The notes beneath the pieces were generated by a model. The model had not been told where the DNA came from. It was given only the letters and a program-made list of their open reading frames with translations, and ran no database searches. From Candidatus Latescibacteria bacterium 4484_107 (lineage in GTDB: Bacteria > Latescibacterota > 4484-107), in contig MVCQ01000160.1 of assembly GCA_002059205.1 (NCBI GenBank), positions 1 to 6,226 of the forward strand: 6,226 bases of DNA. Direction: 5' to 3'. A program made the translations under genes and the position numbers. Below are positions 4,865 to 6,226 of this stretch, one piece after another (the stretch's first letter is position 1; the number at the start of each line of letters is the position of its first letter).

Positions 4865-6226
4865 GTGCTCTCCAAAGACCGGCTCAGGGGGACGGCCCTC
4901 AAGATCGCGGACAAGCGGATCTACCACGCGCTGGTAGAAGAGAATCCCGACGGGTACCCGGTACGGTCGCAGGAGGATAAGTACTACCTCGTGCGGAACC
5001 TGCTGCATACCTTCAATCGGGCCTCGAAGGACGGGCGCATCGCGCCTTTGGTCCGGGAGGCTGCGCTGAAAGTCTTCGTCGGACAAATTCTCTTAGACAC
5101 AGACGACGTGGGGGCCGCCTTTAAGGAGCAGTATGGCTTTCGCCCCCCAGGTTTGCTCACTCTCAGCCCTGGAAAACGCTGCAATCTCCACTGCATCGGG
5201 TGCTACGCCTCCAGCTCGGCAACCGATGCCGCGAAGCTAAGTTACGATGTGGCAGACCGTATTGTGCGGGAGAAGACGGAACTCTGGGGCTCTCATTTCA
5301 CGGTGATCTCAGGAGGCGAGCCGTTGATGTGGAAAAGTCAGGGGAAGGACATCGTGGATTTGGCAGCGGCCCATCCGGACAACTACTTCATGATGTACAC
5401 CAACGGCACCCTCATTGACGAGAAGATGGCAGGCCGGATGGCGGATACGGGCAACTTGAGCCCGGTCATCTCCGTAGAAGGCTTCGAGGCGGAAACGGAT
5501 GTCCGGAGAGGCAAGGGGGTGCATCGGCGGATTTTGAGCGCGTTCGAGCGTCTCAGAAACGCAGGCGTCCCCTTCGGGATCTCGATCACAGGCACCCGGA
5601 ACAATGCCGATCTCATTGTGAGCGATCCATTCGTGGACTTTTACTTCGAGGAGCAGGGCGCGATCTATGGCTGGATTTTCCAGTATATGCCCATCGGACG
5701 GGAGTTCACGCTGGATCTGATGGTCACTCCTGAGCAGCGTCTCAGGATGTATCATGGCATACAGCGTATTATCCGGGAACGGGATGTCTTTATCGCGGAC
5801 TTCTGGAACAGCGGTCCAGCCGGTAACGGATGCATCGCAGGAGGGCGGCCCGGAGGGTACCTCTACATTGACTGGAACGGAAACGTAAGTCCATGTGTAT
5901 TTTTTCCCTACACCACGGACAACATCCTGCAGATCTATCGGAAGGGGGGAAACATCAACGAGGTGCTCATGTCGCCGCTTTTCAAGTCCGTACGAAAGTG
6001 GCAATGGGAGTATGGGTATGATAAACCCGCAGATCAAGTAGGCAATTTTCTGGTTCCATGTCCGATCCGGGATCATCATTTAGAGGCGATGAAATGGGTC
6101 CGGGAGGCGGGCGCCCAACCGATGGACAAAGCGGCTGCGGAGGCTATGGGGGATATGGGGTATCATCGGGGATTGGGGGCTTATGGGAAAAAATTCGCCG
6201 CCCTCACCGACGACATCTGGGAGCGG
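4865..6226 (+). CDS. Radical SAM protein with SPASM/twitch-like C-terminus, 3'-truncated by the window
   Basis: The frame is open from 4832 to the last base with no stop; 454 residues are visible from GTG 4865. Residues 1 to about 95 are a helical N-terminal extension (KIADKRIYHALVE, EDKYYLVRNLLHTFNRA). The radical SAM core opens with C106-NLH-C110-IG-C113 for the SAM-binding [4Fe-4S] cluster, followed by the GGEP motif (150-153). Further cysteines C323 (GCIAGG), C344 (DWNGNVSPC) and C399 (VPCPIRD) have the spacing and context of a SPASM/twitch region binding an auxiliary Fe-S cluster. Such enzymes often modify peptides, proteins or cofactors, but no substrate can be named. It follows the B12 radical SAM gene by 131 bases and is probably co-transcribed. 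The start is uncertain: GTG 4865 is the first canonical in-frame start but has no clear ribosome site, and the best Shine-Dalgarno lies at 4819-4826. Confidence 0.85.
   Translation, partial: MLSKDRLRGTALKIADKRIYHALVEENPDGYPVRSQEDKYYLVRNLLHTFNRASKDGRIAPLVREAALKVFVGQILLDTDDVGAAFKEQYGFRPPGLLTLSPGKRCNLHCIGCYASSSATDAAKLSYDVADRIVREKTELWGSHFTVISGGEPLMWKSQGKDIVDLAAAHPDNYFMMYTNGTLIDEKMAGRMADTGNLSPVISVEGFEAETDVRRGKGVHRRILSAFERLRNAGVPFGISITGTRNNADLIVSDPFVDFYFEEQGAIYGWIFQYMPIGREFTLDLMVTPEQRLRMYHGIQRIIRERDVFIADFWNSGPAGNGCIAGGRPGGYLYIDWNGNVSPCVFFPYTTDNILQIYRKGGNINEVLMSPLFKSVRKWQWEYGYDKPADQVGNFLVPCPIRDHHLEAMKWVREAGAQPMDKAAAEAMGDMGYHRGLGAYGKKFAALTDDIWER

Noticed and set aside
4798..4980. 60-codon + strand frame starting at ATG 4798
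   Set aside because: Most of it is out of frame with the radical SAM N-terminal extension and reads as Arg/Gly-rich shadow; its first codons are considered only as a possible frameshifted N-terminus.
5309..6079. 256-codon open frame on the minus strand
   Set aside because: It lies wholly antisense to the second radical SAM gene, whose + strand frame has clear CxxxCxxC, GGEP and SPASM-type cysteines; the minus product shows no recognisable domain and is a codon-bias shadow.
1..6226. Insertion sequence or transposase remnants
   Set aside because: No transposase-like protein, paired terminal inverted repeats flanking a gene, or target-site duplication could be seen.

Overview
The window looks like a chromosomal segment of an environmental, probably Gram-negative bacterium. 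It encodes a cytoplasmic sensor kinase paired with a sigma-54 (RpoN) activator, a B12-type radical SAM enzyme and a second radical SAM protein. GC content is moderate. This mix is common in Desulfobacterota/Deltaproteobacteria, Nitrospirota and Methylomirabilota, but nothing seen here fixes the phylum. All five genes lie on the + strand, and both end genes are cut by the window edges.

Layout: (1) 1-1140, the C-terminal part of a GAF-type histidine kinase; (2) 1241-2656, an NtrC-family response regulator (receiver, AAA+ sigma-54 activator, Fis-type HTH); (3) 2657-2956, a 300-base gap holding a strong intrinsic terminator, a near-perfect 27-bp inverted repeat and a good sigma-54 -24/-12 promoter; (4) 2957-3256, a 99-residue, four-helix membrane protein resembling SPW-repeat proteins; (5) 3257-3356, a spacer with an 18-bp perfect palindrome; (6) 3357-4733, a cobalamin-binding-domain radical SAM enzyme; (7) 4734-4864, a spacer with 7-bp tandem repeats that form a long hairpin, followed by a consensus Shine-Dalgarno with no properly spaced in-frame start; (8) about 4865 to the window end, a second radical SAM protein with a SPASM/twitch-like C-terminal region.

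The most interesting inference is that this is a self-contained circuit. The kinase/activator pair ends at a terminator. Next comes an inverted repeat centred about 85 bases upstream of the predicted start point of a sigma-54 promoter, which is the usual place for an NtrC-family binding site. That promoter faces the small membrane protein and, by read-through, possibly the two radical SAM genes. The arrangement suggests a signal-controlled membrane-protein/radical-SAM module. Its signal and chemical product cannot be read from the sequence. Several corrected starts rest on visible ribosome-binding sites: GTG 1241, ATG 2957 and ATG 3357.
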